From the NCBI GenBank assembly GCA_021397835.1, contig JAJFZO010000889.1, forward strand, positions 2,418,001 to 2,482,000: a stretch of 64,000 nt of DNA, given 5' to 3'. Shown here piece by piece: positions 1 through 12,700 of the stretch. Position 1 is the stretch's first letter, and each line of letters opens with the position of its first letter. Made by a program: the position numbers and the translations under genes. The stretch comes from Moringa oleifera (Eukaryota > Streptophyta > Magnoliopsida > Brassicales > Moringaceae). The notes under the pieces are model-generated. The model saw only the letters and a list, made by a program, of their open reading frames with translations, was not told the origin of the DNA and did not search any database.

Positions 1-3000
1 AACAATAACAAGAACCACGGATTCCTGATCCCAAACTCTGCCAATCTCCTTCCCTTCAGAACTTCTCTCCCTCTGAAGCGAGCCCCAATCTCTGGCGCCT
101 TTCGCTCTCGTACGAAACAAAACTCTAGTTTCTCTTTGTCTTGTTTCGCCGTACAGTTTTCAATTTGTGTTGTAGCATTACCATTTTATGCTTTGTATTG
201 CTTTTCCTGGTGGGTTTTTTAAAAGTTGGGTATGCAAATAGCAAGTTTTGAGGTCACTGTTGTTATCTCAGTCGAGGTTAGCTTCTTAGGCTTTTCTTTT
301 CACTACTGGGTAATCTTTTTTTGTTATTTGCCTTGCATTGTGTATGCAGTTTGAATTGTTGTTTAATTTATAATTTATTTATTTTTTAGTAGTAAATGTT
401 TATTCTACTCGCTGCTGTTGTTATCTTGCTTGAAATATTGTTTGATGTTTGCTTTGAATGGTTCAGGTGCGTGCTGAGTTGTTAGTTTGTGATTGCCTTG
501 ATTGGTTATAGTTAGAGTTTAGTTTGTTTGAATATCTCCCTTTCTCATCTGATACACATCATTTTACTTGCTATGATTATATGTTACTTTTGTAATGGAT
601 TAGTTGTTTGTATTTTTGTATTAAAGTGGGTGCTTTCTTCTCTCACTCGCGATAATTGATACTATCATTGTAATCTTTAAGATGGGCAGTAAACATACCT
701 AAGATTGATTAGCTTTGCATTCAGTTAATTAATTCATTCCTGTGAGCATTCTAGAACCATATGGAAAAAAAGGGGGAAATGAAGTTCCATGTCTCATTTG
801 GGGCAATGGAAGGTGAATGATTGAATTTGAGCATGATGTTATCTTGAGATGACTGTTCAGTAAGATGTTGGCATTCTAGGCTTTCCTTGATAAACTTGCT
901 GATTTATAGCATGAATCATCTTGTGAGTGTGCTTTGCATTTTGGCCAAGCCTTTTGAGTGTACAGGGATTAGTAGTGCTTTGTGCTTGTTTCTTGCATCA
1001 TCTTAACCATGTTGCAACCTTTCTCCTAAAAGCTAAGAATTTGATAATTAACTCCTTTTTTTTAGGCATTAGCTATTCTGCTAACTCATTGCCGAGAGCA
1101 TCAACTTCTGAAGAAACATCAAATGGAGTAAATCAATTTGTTGGGGAAGAACGTAATGGGGTGATAGCCCTAGAAGATGTTCCATCAGTTGAGAAGAATG
1201 AATCTGATGAAAGTCAGCCGAAAGATGTCCCTGAAGAGGAGTCATCTGGGAATGAGCAAGTGCAGATGCTTGAGTTCTTGGATAACCTTAATGTAAAGGT
1301 TTGTTTCAGATCCATGATATCTGTTTTACGGCAGTAAGATGTCTGAATTTTATTTGCGTTTCTGAAAAAGGGCGATTCTCTTTTATTATTAACATTTCAT
1401 GAGAAAATATAAACTTGTTGCTGTTAGGGGACATTGATTTGTGATAAATGGTGCTCAAGAACACGTTCTTGACTCTGTGGTTTATGTGTGCTTATTTGCA
1501 TGTGTAAAATGTGATGCGTTACTGTTTCTCAATTTCATGACTTGATAGCTGAGGAACCTGTTTCCATAGCCAGCTTTTGTCCCTAAAGGTACTGGTTTCA
1601 GGGAAAGCAGCAAGAATATTGGATTGAGACCTAGATTTTAGTGAAAGTTACCCCAAGTGAATTTATGGCCTGGATCTACATTACATGGCTGGCTTTGATT
1701 GTGGTCAATTTCTTGTCAAAGCTTGTTTATATAAGCTCAGTTAGATAGGTCTTAGTTCAGTCAGTTTTTGCTTGATCTATTTGGGTGCTGTTTTCTTAAT
1801 TCTTTTTGAACCTTATAACTCTAGCCCAATCATGACCCTTCTTACTTCTTCCTTCCTGTAATGGTTTAGGATTATTTTTGAAGCTTATTTGAGTTGGTTG
1901 GATGAAATTGTCTGGTGGTTGCCATGATGATGCTTTAAACTTGTTGAAAGCGTTAGTCGACTGCTTTATGAAACTTCGACCATTAGGTCGATCCTGAGCG
2001 GTTACCTGAGCAACCCAGTGTATTTAATGGTTATACTTCTGTTTGTTAACAATTTGTTTTTCTTTAGCTGCCCTATTTTCCTATGATTTGTTTTCTTTGA
2101 AATGTTTAACACCGATAATCTTCTTGTCAATTCTACAAGAAAATGTGATGCCTAGTCCATAAATTCTCCTCACTGTTTGTTTGTTCCTTGATTGTTAGCC
2201 TCTTTTAAGTGTTAGGAGATGATGAAGATGGAATGTTATCAGATCTAAATTGTATTATGTTGCTTTTTTCTTTTTTCTTTTTCTGTTTTCTTTTTTTTTT
2301 TTGTCTTCTGTTGATAAACTTATGATACAGCTTCTTTTATTCATTCTGGTCTCTGTATGTATATGCACTCATGCGTTTTTATTTAATTTAAAGAATTGAT
2401 TCTTAAAGAAATAGCATGAAATAATTTCTGTTTTCCAATCAATGGGTTGTGAGTGAATATGCATTAATCCTGGCTTTGGAGATTATTAAATATTTTAGAG
2501 GGTTTATCAGATTTTGTGATTGGCATCTTTTCTTCGGTGCAATTGGTTGCTATGATGATGATTATGAGAATTTATTGAAAGTCTTGGAAATTCTTGATGA
2601 AACGTCGACAACTACGTCGATCTGAGCGGTTACCTGAGCAACCAACTTGCCTTTTGCTTTTGGCTCACTGTTCTCCAGAATTTGCTATTGCTCCTTTATC
2701 TTTTTTTTTTCTCTTTTGTTTTTTTCTTCTTTTCTTGGTTCTCCGCACAGTTATCGAGGGAGAATTTGCAGAATGGCTAATGTCTTCTTGTTTGTTCCTA
2801 TACCCATTCATCCCAGAACTTTTCTTTCTCTTCTCTCTCTCTCTTCTTTTCTATTCAACCATTCAGAAAGAAATCTCTGATTTTACTTCAAAATGTGTTA
2901 TTTTTATGAGCGAAAAATTGAAGGAAAAAGGGAAGGGGAAGGGCAATCTGCTCTTCAAAGTGGCAAGCCCTAGCATTTGCTGAAAGTTCATTTGACGAGT

Positions 3001-3998
3001 GTCAATAAGCATATCAGCAGTGAGTTACTACTTTTGGATAACAACATTGTAACATGTGCTAAACAAATTGCATCTTCCTGGCCCTCAAAATGAAGCATTT
3101 GTTGTAATTCAGTTTGACGCTTGTGTTTCATTGATCTCTTAGTTCCTTGCTTTGAGCCAACATTGAGCTGGTGGCATATCTTTGTTTTGGTGGACTTAGG
3201 TTGCTGGTCCACCAGCTATCGGACTGTCTTCTGTTCCGCTCTCTCTCATTTCTCTCATATTGATCACCTATGCCTGTAGGATTTCTCCTGGCATTATATT
3301 CTATGTTTAATTTGTGCCCTGTGCTGAATTTCTCATTTGCTTTCTGCTAATTTTTTTACATCCAAATTTCTGTCTTCTTTTCTTGGCAATATAATTACAA
3401 ATGCAAAAACAAGAACTTAGAAGTGAAAAACATAATTCATGGTACTTTTGGTTACTCTATATTTGCAATGACCTCTTGGTACTATAGTAAGGTTCTTTCT
3501 GGAGATTTATGCTTAATTTTTTCTTTGTGCACTGATGATGGCGTGTTCATTGAAAAAGTGCAGCTAGACTCTGAAGATACATATTCACTCCTACTATATG
3601 GAAGTGGTGCCTTAGTTGCTGTATGGTTAGCATCAGCCCTTGTTGGTGCCATCGATTCTATTCCATTGGTGTGTATCTCTTCTGTTTGTAATCTGGAGTT
3701 GCTTTGAATCATATGTCATCCTTATCATTATTCTGTTAACCACTAATGATATTTAATTTTCTAAGTCAGTTTCCCAAGTTGATGGAAGTTGTGGGTCTGG
3801 GATACACATTCTGGTTCAGCACCCGTTATCTGTTATTCAAGGTAGCTACCAGCATAATTTATGTTTAAAACTAATTTACTGTCATGTGAGGAGGATGCTT
3901 ACTGGCTTGTCCATTGCAAACTGCAGAAAAATAGAGATGAATTGGTAGCTAAGATTGAAGAGCTGAAGCAGCAGGTTCTTGGATCAAATGATGCCTGA
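1..3998 (+). CDS. CURT1D: CURVATURE THYLAKOID 1 family protein (CURT1D-like), 5' end outside the window
   Basis: Predicted plastid thylakoid membrane protein that bends grana margins. Exons: <1-142, 1066-1298, 3564-3668, 3770-3841, 3927-3998 (TGA). All later junctions are GT-AG and in frame. The window opens inside exon 1, whose open frame is Ser/Arg/Leu-rich and acid-poor like a plastid transit peptide; no start codon is visible. The exon 1 donor at 142/143 is the least certain junction. An acidic Ser/Glu-rich stretch follows, then the family core: an amphipathic segment (LDNLNVKLDSEDTYSLL), membrane helix 1 (GSGALVAVWLASALVGAI), membrane helix 2 (VVGLGYTFWFSTRYLLF), and a short charged C-terminal helix (NRDELVAKIEELKQQV). 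That two-helix plus coiled tail arrangement defines CURT1 proteins. The D subtype is my judgement from the acidic N-terminal region and from synteny; it could be another CURT1 member. Confidence 0.85.
1917..2015 (+). ncRNA. Intronic box C/D snoRNA, copy 1
   Basis: This 99-nt element lies in intron 2 of the CURT1D-like gene, on the sense strand. Box C (ATGATGA) is at 1924-1930 and box D (CTGA) at 2006-2009. A 6-bp terminal stem closes it: GGTTGC at 1917-1922 pairs with GCAACC at 2010-2015. An upstream C'-like TATGAAAC and a small internal hairpin (TCGACC/GGTCGA) are visible. A second CTGA lies just upstream of box D. A homologous copy of identical length follows at 2545-2643, which strongly supports a real RNA gene processed from the intron. 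I could not assign an rRNA target or a named family. Confidence 0.8.
2545..2643 (+). ncRNA. Intronic box C/D snoRNA, copy 2
   Basis: Second 99-nt copy in the same intron. The GGTTGC/GCAACC terminal stem is at 2545-2550 and 2638-2643, box C (ATGATGA) at 2552-2558 and box D (CTGA) at 2634-2637. A C'-like TGATGAAA is present internally. The 3' half (internal hairpin around GTCGAC/GTCGAT and the CTGAGCGGTTAC segment before box D) is nearly the same as copy 1. The region between box C and the centre has diverged, so the two may share the D-box guide and differ at the D' guide. Tandem intronic snoRNAs are a common plant arrangement. Confidence 0.8.
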
Positions 3999-5870
3999 GT
4001 TGCACGAATTTCTATTCTTCATAGTTTTATTGTCAATTATCAAGGATGAGGCAGAGTTTAATATGCTTTATTGTTAATACAAAGGGAGTTCCCATATAGA
4101 TATGTGAATAATTAGACTAGTCAACACTAAGGAATTTCATGCTTATTTCTCAATGAGAAAAGCACAACGATGCTAGATTTACTTGCTTTTTTATGCCTTT
4201 CATCAGTGAGGTTGAACTTGCCAGCCTTCCAAATGATAGTTGCATGCCTGAGAACATTTGGGGTCAATTGCATGCCATTACTAAGATGTGCTGAGTGATG
4301 TCAGATCAAAGGGAGGTGTAACAAATGTTCCTGGCGAGTTGTGGGGTTGCCCTACCCGAGACATGGACCCAAGCCAGGAGATAATTTGTTTAGTAGAAAA
4401 GGCATATCTTGGGTCACGTTCACCCAAAAAGCAGAAAAGAACAATACAAAAGGGGGATCACCTGGCACTCGGTTGTACTTTTGAGTTTGTTGCTGCAATG
4501 AAACAAAAAGAGTTAATTGCAAGGCATTTGATCTTACAACAAGTGGGCCCTATGTAAGACAGTTTCAATTATTTCCAGCTCACATGAAAACAATATGGTG
4601 TTGCTCTTTATACCGGAGGAGACACTCTGAATAATTGAAATTGAAAGCAACAGCCGAATATTAATCAACATTTCACTGGACCAGCTACATTTCCGTTGTC
4701 CCCTTTCTCTCATGTTTCCAGCATATCTTGTAAAGCATGTTAGTAACTGTAAAATCTTTAATGTGGATCGATGTGTTCATATTTCTTATTTTAAATATAA
4801 ATGTATCCAAGTCTTTTAGTTCTCTTGAACAACACAAACAAAAATCCAGTAGGCTTACATTTTGACGGACACGAACATAAGAATATTGTTCAATGAAAAG
4901 GATACCTCTTTTTCCGTTTTTCAGAGTCCCTCACTTTGTCTCTTTGAATTTTCTCCGTTACAGAAATTAGGGAATAAAGCAAGTCAATAATTAAGTGTGC
5001 AAATTATGTCAAGTTTAGATTACATGACCTAGTGGAGAGAGCCCATGAGGCGGGGCTCCAAATCCCAATGCCCAAAAAATAAGAACAACATCTTTGCTTC
5101 TCCAATTTACATGATCTCGCTTTAAAGCACCCTTCATCACCCCAAAAGAAGTCTTCTTTGACGGCCAAATTCCAAGATTGTTTACCAACTTCCCCTTTTT
5201 GTCCCTACCATATTTCCCATCTCCAAAATCCACCCTCTGTCTATCAAATTTTTTATTTTAAATAAATTTTTTTGTTACATCCTGATAGGTATGCACCTCA
5301 ATTTATAATTATTTATTTTCCATTTCTAAATTTTCAAATTTAAAAAAATAAATTTTCAGAAAGTAACTGTAGAGTAAATATGTAATTTACCTCTTTTCAC
5401 AAAATAAAATTACTTTATTTTCCTTTTTGGTCCCTTTCTTAGTCACTAAGCATCCAATTAATTGGAAAAAAAGCTATGATGCGCTGGACATTGCACACTT
5501 CCAGTGAGAACTGAAAGCAAAACACATTCCATGGTTAATACGGGGCCCACCAAAACGCAACTCTTTTCTCACTCGCAGGAGCACAACCGTCCACTCCACG
5601 GCACTGAGATTTATATCCAGGCGCGCACATACTAACTAAATCCATTGAATAATCCGACCGTTATGAAAAGGGCGCGTTTCCACCTGCTACGTCAGCTTCA
5701 CGTTAATCGCGCGTCCTCCGTTAATCACCTAAATCTCTCCTGCCATCCTATGTTTCTAATTAAACAAAACCCAAATCAAATCTTCTTTTTCTTTTATTTA
5801 AAAATTCCTCTTTATTTTTTAATGCAAATATCAGATGCCGAGCAAATGATTTAGTGTGAAACAGAGTCAG
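3999..5870. other. Intergenic: CURT1D 3' region and upstream region of the next gene
   Basis: No gene is supported here. The first part is presumably the CURT1D 3' UTR. An 89-codon open frame at 4288-4557 has no recognisable domain and no splice partner. The stretch 5250-5450 is very AT-rich. Near 5610 a TTTATAT motif could act as a TATA element for the gene that follows, but no transcription start can be fixed. Confidence 0.5.
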
Positions 5871-5970
5871 CCACTCCAAACTTAGATTACTGAGAAGAGG
5901 AGAGGAATTAAGATCACTAAAAATTTGCAGTGTCTCTCTACTTTCTACTATCTACTTTCTCATTCTCAGG

Positions 5971-6685
5971 GTAAGTTATACATTTTCCTTTCTTAATTAT
6001 ATTTCTCGCAATAGATTAATGGAGTTTCCTTTTTCGATGCGCATTTGAGTGTGCTTGTTATTGGAAGAAAACGATGGTCTTCTGATGCATCATTTGTGAT
6101 GTTATTCTCCAGTTAACCCTCAAGTTTCTATATTTATGTCTCAGAGTTTCTCCATTTTGTTTTATGTGCTTATAGAAGGCAAGTTTGCTTTTTTATATGG
6201 TATGTATATATTTCTTTTTCTTTCACTTGATGCTGTTATATAGTTCTCGAGTTTGTTCGTGCCATTCTGCGAATCAGATTTTAAGAATCTTACCTTCTGT
6301 TTGTTGCTGGGAATCCTTAAGACGAAAAGTTAACAATCAGATTTTCTTGCCATCCATGGGACAACGAAGTGGTGAACAGAATTGGTTCTATTTGGTGTCT
6401 GTCTCTCTGTGAAAACTGTCAATTTTTTGGTTTAAGTTACAGGTTTAGGTAAAAATTTTCATTTGCTTCAATTTGGTATTGCTGTCTGGTTGCTGAGAAG
6501 TTGACAAAACAGGAGCCGAAGATTTCTTCTTTATATGTATATTTATGTGTTCAGTTTCTCTTGATTACCACAAGGATTTTATTTTCATTTCAAATATCTT
6601 TTTCTTCTTAATGATGAATTGATTTCAAATTACTTTTATTTCAATGTTGAATGATTACAAGATTCTATCTAAATCGTTGGTTCAG
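5971..6685 (+). other. Leader (5' UTR) intron of the At4g24610-like gene
   Basis: A strong donor (CAGG|GTAAGT) at 5970/5971 and an acceptor (GGTTCAG|GTGAAG) at 6685/6686 bracket a T-rich stretch. The acceptor lies 25 nt before the start codon. No coding exon lies upstream in frame, so this is best read as an intron in the 5' UTR. Transcript data would be needed to confirm its 5' exon. Confidence 0.55.
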
Positions 6686-6710
6686 GTGAAGTAGAAGAAA
6701 ACATAGAACA

Positions 6711-9700
6711 ATGTTAAGTGAAGACCACAACAGCAATGCCTTTAGATGGATTCAAAAGGTGAGCAATATACCACTTGATCTCCATATATATTACTGTTTT
6801 TTAAATACTATCAAATTAGATTTTATGGCGCAATGTCAGTGTTGCTATAGGTCTGATTTAAATTTTTTGAGTCATAGGATGATGCTGCCAAGAAAAGAGA
6901 TGCTTTTAATTTGATTTCAACTCCGAGGCTAACACCTGACCCTATTTCCATTCTAAGAAATGGAAGGCGAGGTTTCGGGCTGCCTCCTCCAGCCAAATTC
7001 CAAAGTGGACATTTGCCATCTAGTGTGCTGCCGGTCTCACAAACAATACCTATGAGTGGCACTGATGGTCAGTCAGGATCGGATATGGACATATCATCTT
7101 CAGATGATGAGGTTTACTGCAGGCAGTACTCCGTTGATTCATCTCCTCAAGATAACAAAGTTCACAATGATGTGAGTGCAAAATATGCCGACCCATCTCA
7201 AAATCAAGTGAACTGTGGCCATGATGACATTTATTCTGGCTTTAGTCAGTCTACAGAGAAAATACAACTGACACTGGGGAATAGGATAGAGAGACTGAGT
7301 AGTTGTGCAAGGTCTGGCAATGCAGAACATGAATTATCAGATTCAGCCACTAGTACAGAAGTTTCTTTTAGGCAATGCCGAAGCAATGATGTTGTTGCAC
7401 CTCATGAAGTATCATGCAATTCAAATGGTTATTCTTCTGTTGTTACTTCACAGGTAAATTTTGAAACAACTAAACTGTTTTTTCTGGTGTCCATGTGTGT
7501 GTGTTATGATGCATGATCCGCATGGGTTCCTCTTAAAGCTGAATTTACTTCCATTAATTATTTGTTTTCAATTATGTGGTTATTATACTTTCAGTTATGT
7601 CACTTCGAATTTTGCCATAGAATCCAACAAAATGGCAATTGTTATTATACAACCACACTTGATATGCCAATGAAAGTAAGAACGTATCTAGACTCTACAT
7701 CAATTAAGAAACAATGATCATTGGCTATATTAAGTTTGTGAAACAGAGTAGACATTTATATTCCCTTTTCTGATTGAAATAGCCAACAATGGATTCATGG
7801 AGTATAGTTTGGAGTTAACGTGGAAGGAATAACAGTATATTTCTTAATTTTTTTGTCATTGTCTTACATGCATTTACTGTGAGAGTGGATGGAGGAAATA
7901 TAGAGAGATGGCTGGATTATAAGCTTTTCTGTAATTTATTTATTAGTTTTCACGAATTAGCCAATGTTTTTTCCTTTGCTGCTAGGATGATTTTGAAATT
8001 AACCATTAATTTTCAGCATTCTGTAACCAAAGTGCTTATAATACATGAATGTTTCTTTTGAGTGATAAAATGTTGCCACAACAAATTACCTCAACAATTT
8101 ATTGTACTGTTGGTTAAAATTTTGCCATGCCATCATGCTGCTTGAGCGCACCAAGTGCTTGCAGGATTTCCAAAATAGAAGGCTACAGAATAAGAAACTT
8201 CCTTATAGTGATGTCGCCAGTGCACCTCCATTTGGTTCTGATTCAGAAATTGAACGAGTCCTTGAGCACAACTCCACTTTCGGCTCCTATAATGTACCTT
8301 TACCTGCAAATTCAAATGGTTCTGCAACTATTGATGTACCAAAGGCAACAAGAAATATTCATAATGAAACTACCACACATGAAGGCAAAGGCCATGTGAA
8401 TCTGGATCCATCGACCAGGTTTGGTGCATTAACATGTTTATAATTGCCATACATCTTTGTTAATTTATAAGAAGTTGTTTGGTTACTCTGACTAAAATAT
8501 CATACATTACAGTGCTGCAGCAGGCATAGAAGTCAATGTATCTCCAAGTTCTTTACCTGCTTGCATCCCCACTTTTCATGCAAGGTTAGTTACATAGTTA
8601 AATTAATGAGGGCAACAACATTGATTTAATTTGAAACATTATGCTTTCAATGAACCTTTTAACCTTAGAAACATTAAATAAACTGTTGACTTTCAATCTG
8701 ATTAATGCAAGTCAATTTTTTTGGATTGATGGTTTTTATGTATTGATCCAAACAGTGGGCTAGGTCCATGGTGTACTGTAATTGCTTATGATGCTTGTGT
8801 TCGACTGTGTCTTCACTCATGGGCCATGGGTTTTGTGGAAGAAGCTCCCTACTTCCTGAATAATGAATGTGCAGTATTGCGGAATGCATTTGGGTGAGAG
8901 CATGTTTGTATTCTCTGTTTATTTTGGACCCTTTTTGACATTAGATTTTATTAGTTTATGGGTAATATATGATGAAAGACACTACAAGAACTTAGAACTG
9001 GAAACTGGGATGTAGTGAATGACATTGTGGAAGACTTGAATCATAGAAGGTGAGGAACTTTCTTTTGATGATGGATGCTAAAAGTCGCCATGCATACTAG
9101 TCCTGATACAGATAGGAACTAAACATTTGTAAGATTGGACAAATGCGAGGGATAGCTAGCCATGCTACAGGACTGTTCCATTTGGGAAATTTCTTTTATA
9201 TATGAAATATAGTCCACCATCAGAAGTGACAAAAAAATAAGAAAATAGTTCTATGCGTAAAAGGAGAAAGATAATGTCCCCGAAGAAAATAGAGTCAAAC
9301 TCATGCTTTGTTCTGAAATTAACAGATAAATAGATTTTAGGATCAAACTATGTTGTCTATGCATTGGTGGTGGTACTAACACAATTACAAGAAACTTAAT
9401 TCAACTTAACTAACAACTATAATAAGATTTCAAGCTATATATCATATATCCATGCACATTTTTGATACTATTTTACAGAACACTCTATTGTATTTCAATT
9501 TGAGTTCTGTGCTTAAATGTCTGTGTGCACTTTACCCTCAGTCCCTGAAATTTGCAGTTTGCAGCAAGTATTATTGCAGTCAGAGGAAGAACTGTTGGGG
9601 AAGAAAACTCCAGAATTAGTCAGAGGGCCAGCTGCTCCAAAATCTAAGAAAACTTCTGGAAAAATTAAAGTCCAAGGTATCGCATGATTTCTTTACCATT

Positions 9701-12700
9701 TGATTTGTGTTTGTAATTTCCAGGCCTAGGCCTTCTTAATCACCTAAACTTCCGGCTATACCACAGTTCGCAGGATCAAGATGAGTTTAGACCCACCTAC
9801 TGGTTGCACTTTTTCTTCATTAAAACCATCAACAGTAAAACTGGAATTGCTTCGTCAACATGTCTCCAACCTGAATTCCATGTTGTCTTCTGGATGGAAA
9901 GCAGTCAGGAGAGTCCACGTGACACCTCGTATCCCTGCAGATGGTACATTTTCCAGACAAAGCTTGGCTTATTTGCAGGCATGCACTCAATATATTAAAC
10001 AGGTGTCCAGGGTCTTGAGGAATGAAATGATTACTTTGCACAACAGTTCAACATCATACGAAACAGTGCAAGGTATGTCTTTTGGGATTCACAACGTCGT
10101 TTTACTTGCATAGAAGCAATCTAATGTACATTGTTTTGTATAAGCCATTAGTGGCAGTCCAAGTTCTATTTGTTTATGGATTTTGATTGGCCTGCAAATT
10201 GATGACTCTAATTTAGGACTCTATAACAATGTAGAAAGCTGTGCATGATTATAAGGTTTGCATTTCAGCTATATTGGCAATTCCCACTGTCAATTTGACA
10301 GTCTATGGTTGACGCTTTCCATTGCTTACTAAAAGACACCCTTTAAAAGCTTATCATTGCATGGAATGCCCAATAAAAGTTACTTATCTCATATGGGTAT
10401 GGATTTTTATTTTATGATATATTCTACCTCATGCAACAGTGCATGCTCAAAGCAGTATTCGAAAACCTGTGTACTTTAATTGTAAAGTGGAAATGTTTAG
10501 GAAGTATCTTCTTTTTGTTTCTTGCTCAGGTTCTGTGAAGATCTGAACCCTCTGAAACTCCCTCATTGGACTCATGTCCACATGACATGACTGGGGTATG
10601 ACCATCGTGCCAAGTTACATGGTCTGTTTAGGAAATAATTTGAACCTTGAGCTAATATAGCTTGTAGGGTGCTCTTCTTGGATCTTAGGAGGAAAATGCA
10701 CAAATCTTTAGGAATGAATTGTAATATCTTCCTTATGGGTGTAGCAGGAGAGGAAGAACTGTAACTTTTTTGATGCACCTGACTGCTCACAGTACAACAA
10801 TAAGTTCTGTGAGCTTGACAGATATTTGCATGGCAGGGGCTCACTCTGAAAAATTTAGAAAACATTATATTGGCAAAAATTCTGGAATTCACGTATTTAT
10901 TTTTATTGTTTATTAGGAACATTCAAATAATCGCTTTTCATATTTCCTTTTGTTTTGCTGATGAATCCATGAAAAATCAAGTTATAGAATGAGCCATAGT
11001 ATTTGATGGCTGTAGTTGAAGTTATGACCTGTACCTATGGGGTGCTTAAATTCATCTTTTAGACACTGATGACAAGTACATGTCTTTTACAGTCCCAGCA
11101 CTTAACTTTGGCATATATATACACACGTACATAAATACATATACAATGTATATATATCATTAGCTCCGTCAATATCAACTTTTCAGGGAACAAGCAAAAT
11201 TATTGGGAAGGGGTTAGTGTAAAGTTTTGATCCTTCCATGGAAAAGGTTCACATGGAAGCAACTGAACTAAGAAAAGAGAGCAAGCATTTACTTAGAAGG
11301 AGCTTCATTTGTAATTGAGCGACACTGCCAAAATAATTATTTCAAACTGAGAAAAAGTACCTTTTCATGGTATGTACTATGACTTTGGTGTTGCATTTTC
11401 TACTCTGGTTGTTGCAGATGTAGCAGGAGGGCCATTTACATTTATTGGTGTAAAACATGGGGACATCTTCAGGTCACCCTTATGGCAGTTCATTTAACTA
11501 ACATTAAACCTTGCTGCATAAGTTCACAGAAGAATTCAACTTATCAATTCTATAGCGTAGATAGATCAAAGAGTAATGCAGCAAGCTGCTGCCCATCAAG
11601 TTTTCTATCTGTTGATACTATATGTGGTTATTTTCCTTGCTCTTTGATGGTTTAACCGAAGGTGGTGATTTTGTCATCAGAAACATATTCCTGCCTGCTG
11701 AGGTTGAAAAGTTCAACTGAAGAAGATCAGATCAGAATGCAACCTGGTTCTGGGGAAACCCATGTATTGTACGTACTAATCTTTTCTTTGGTTAATCATA
11801 TCCCACTTTTTATTTCATTTATCATCCAAGCTGGGTGGTTAGTTTTGTGGAATGTTGCATTACAGCTTACCGGATGGTCTTAGTGATGATTTGATTGTTC
11901 AAGTTCAAGATTCCAAGGGGCAGTGTTATGGTCGTGTTCTAGCTCAAGTGGCAGCCATCGCTGATGATCCAGTTAGGTTTTCATGTTCAAAGTTTCAGCT
12001 ATAAAGGTTAAGAATACTGTTACTTATGCTGAAAATTAGATGTTGGTTGAATGCAGAGTGACAAACTTCGATGGTGGCCTATATATCATGAGCCAGAGCA
12101 TGAACTTGTTGGCAGAATGCAACTATACATAAACTACTCAACGAGTCAAGATGAGAATAGCCAAACTAAGGTACAGACAAAATCTTATTTCTAGCAGTTT
12201 TAACAAACTTATAATTTAGTGATTTTTCATTGAATCTGATCTAAGTTCTTTTTTCCCCCTTTGGAATAAACTGTATGGAGGAAATAAAATCATTTAGTTT
12301 GTTATATTAACTTATTTTGTTTTCAGTGTGGCTCTGTTGCAGAAACTGTGGCATATGACTTAGTGTTAGAAGTTGCTATGAAAGTTCAGCATTTTCAGCA
12401 AAGGAATTTGTTGCTAAATGGCCCATGGAAGTGGTTAGTGAATGAATTTGCATCATATTATGGAGTATCAGATGCATATACAAAGTTAAGGTAATGGGAT
12501 GATGTAGAATGGTAGTTTCAATGTTTTCAAGTATACATCCTTGGATATTTTAAATTGCTATTGCTTTGAATAATCTATGCTTTTCACAGATATCTTTCAT
12601 ATATCATGGACGTTGCTACACCTACTAAAGACTGTCTGGATTTGGTACATGATTTGCTATCACCTGTACTAATGAATGTCAACAGCAAGAGCTTTTTAAG

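Noticed and set aside
927..1065. Upstream part of the 136-codon frame in CURT1D, starting with its own ATG
   Set aside because: It is intron sequence before a strong polypyrimidine-AG acceptor at 1065; the hydrophobic translation does not resemble a transit peptide continuation.
4288..4557. 89-codon frame downstream of CURT1D
   Set aside because: No domain, no splice partners and likely within or beyond the 3' UTR; chance frame.
11418..11472. Candidate 55-nt exon (AG before, GT after) in the At4g24610-like gene
   Set aside because: Including it shifts the frame of the following exon; skipping it joins 10072 to 11681 in frame to give ETYSCLLRLKSS, a coherent family-like segment.
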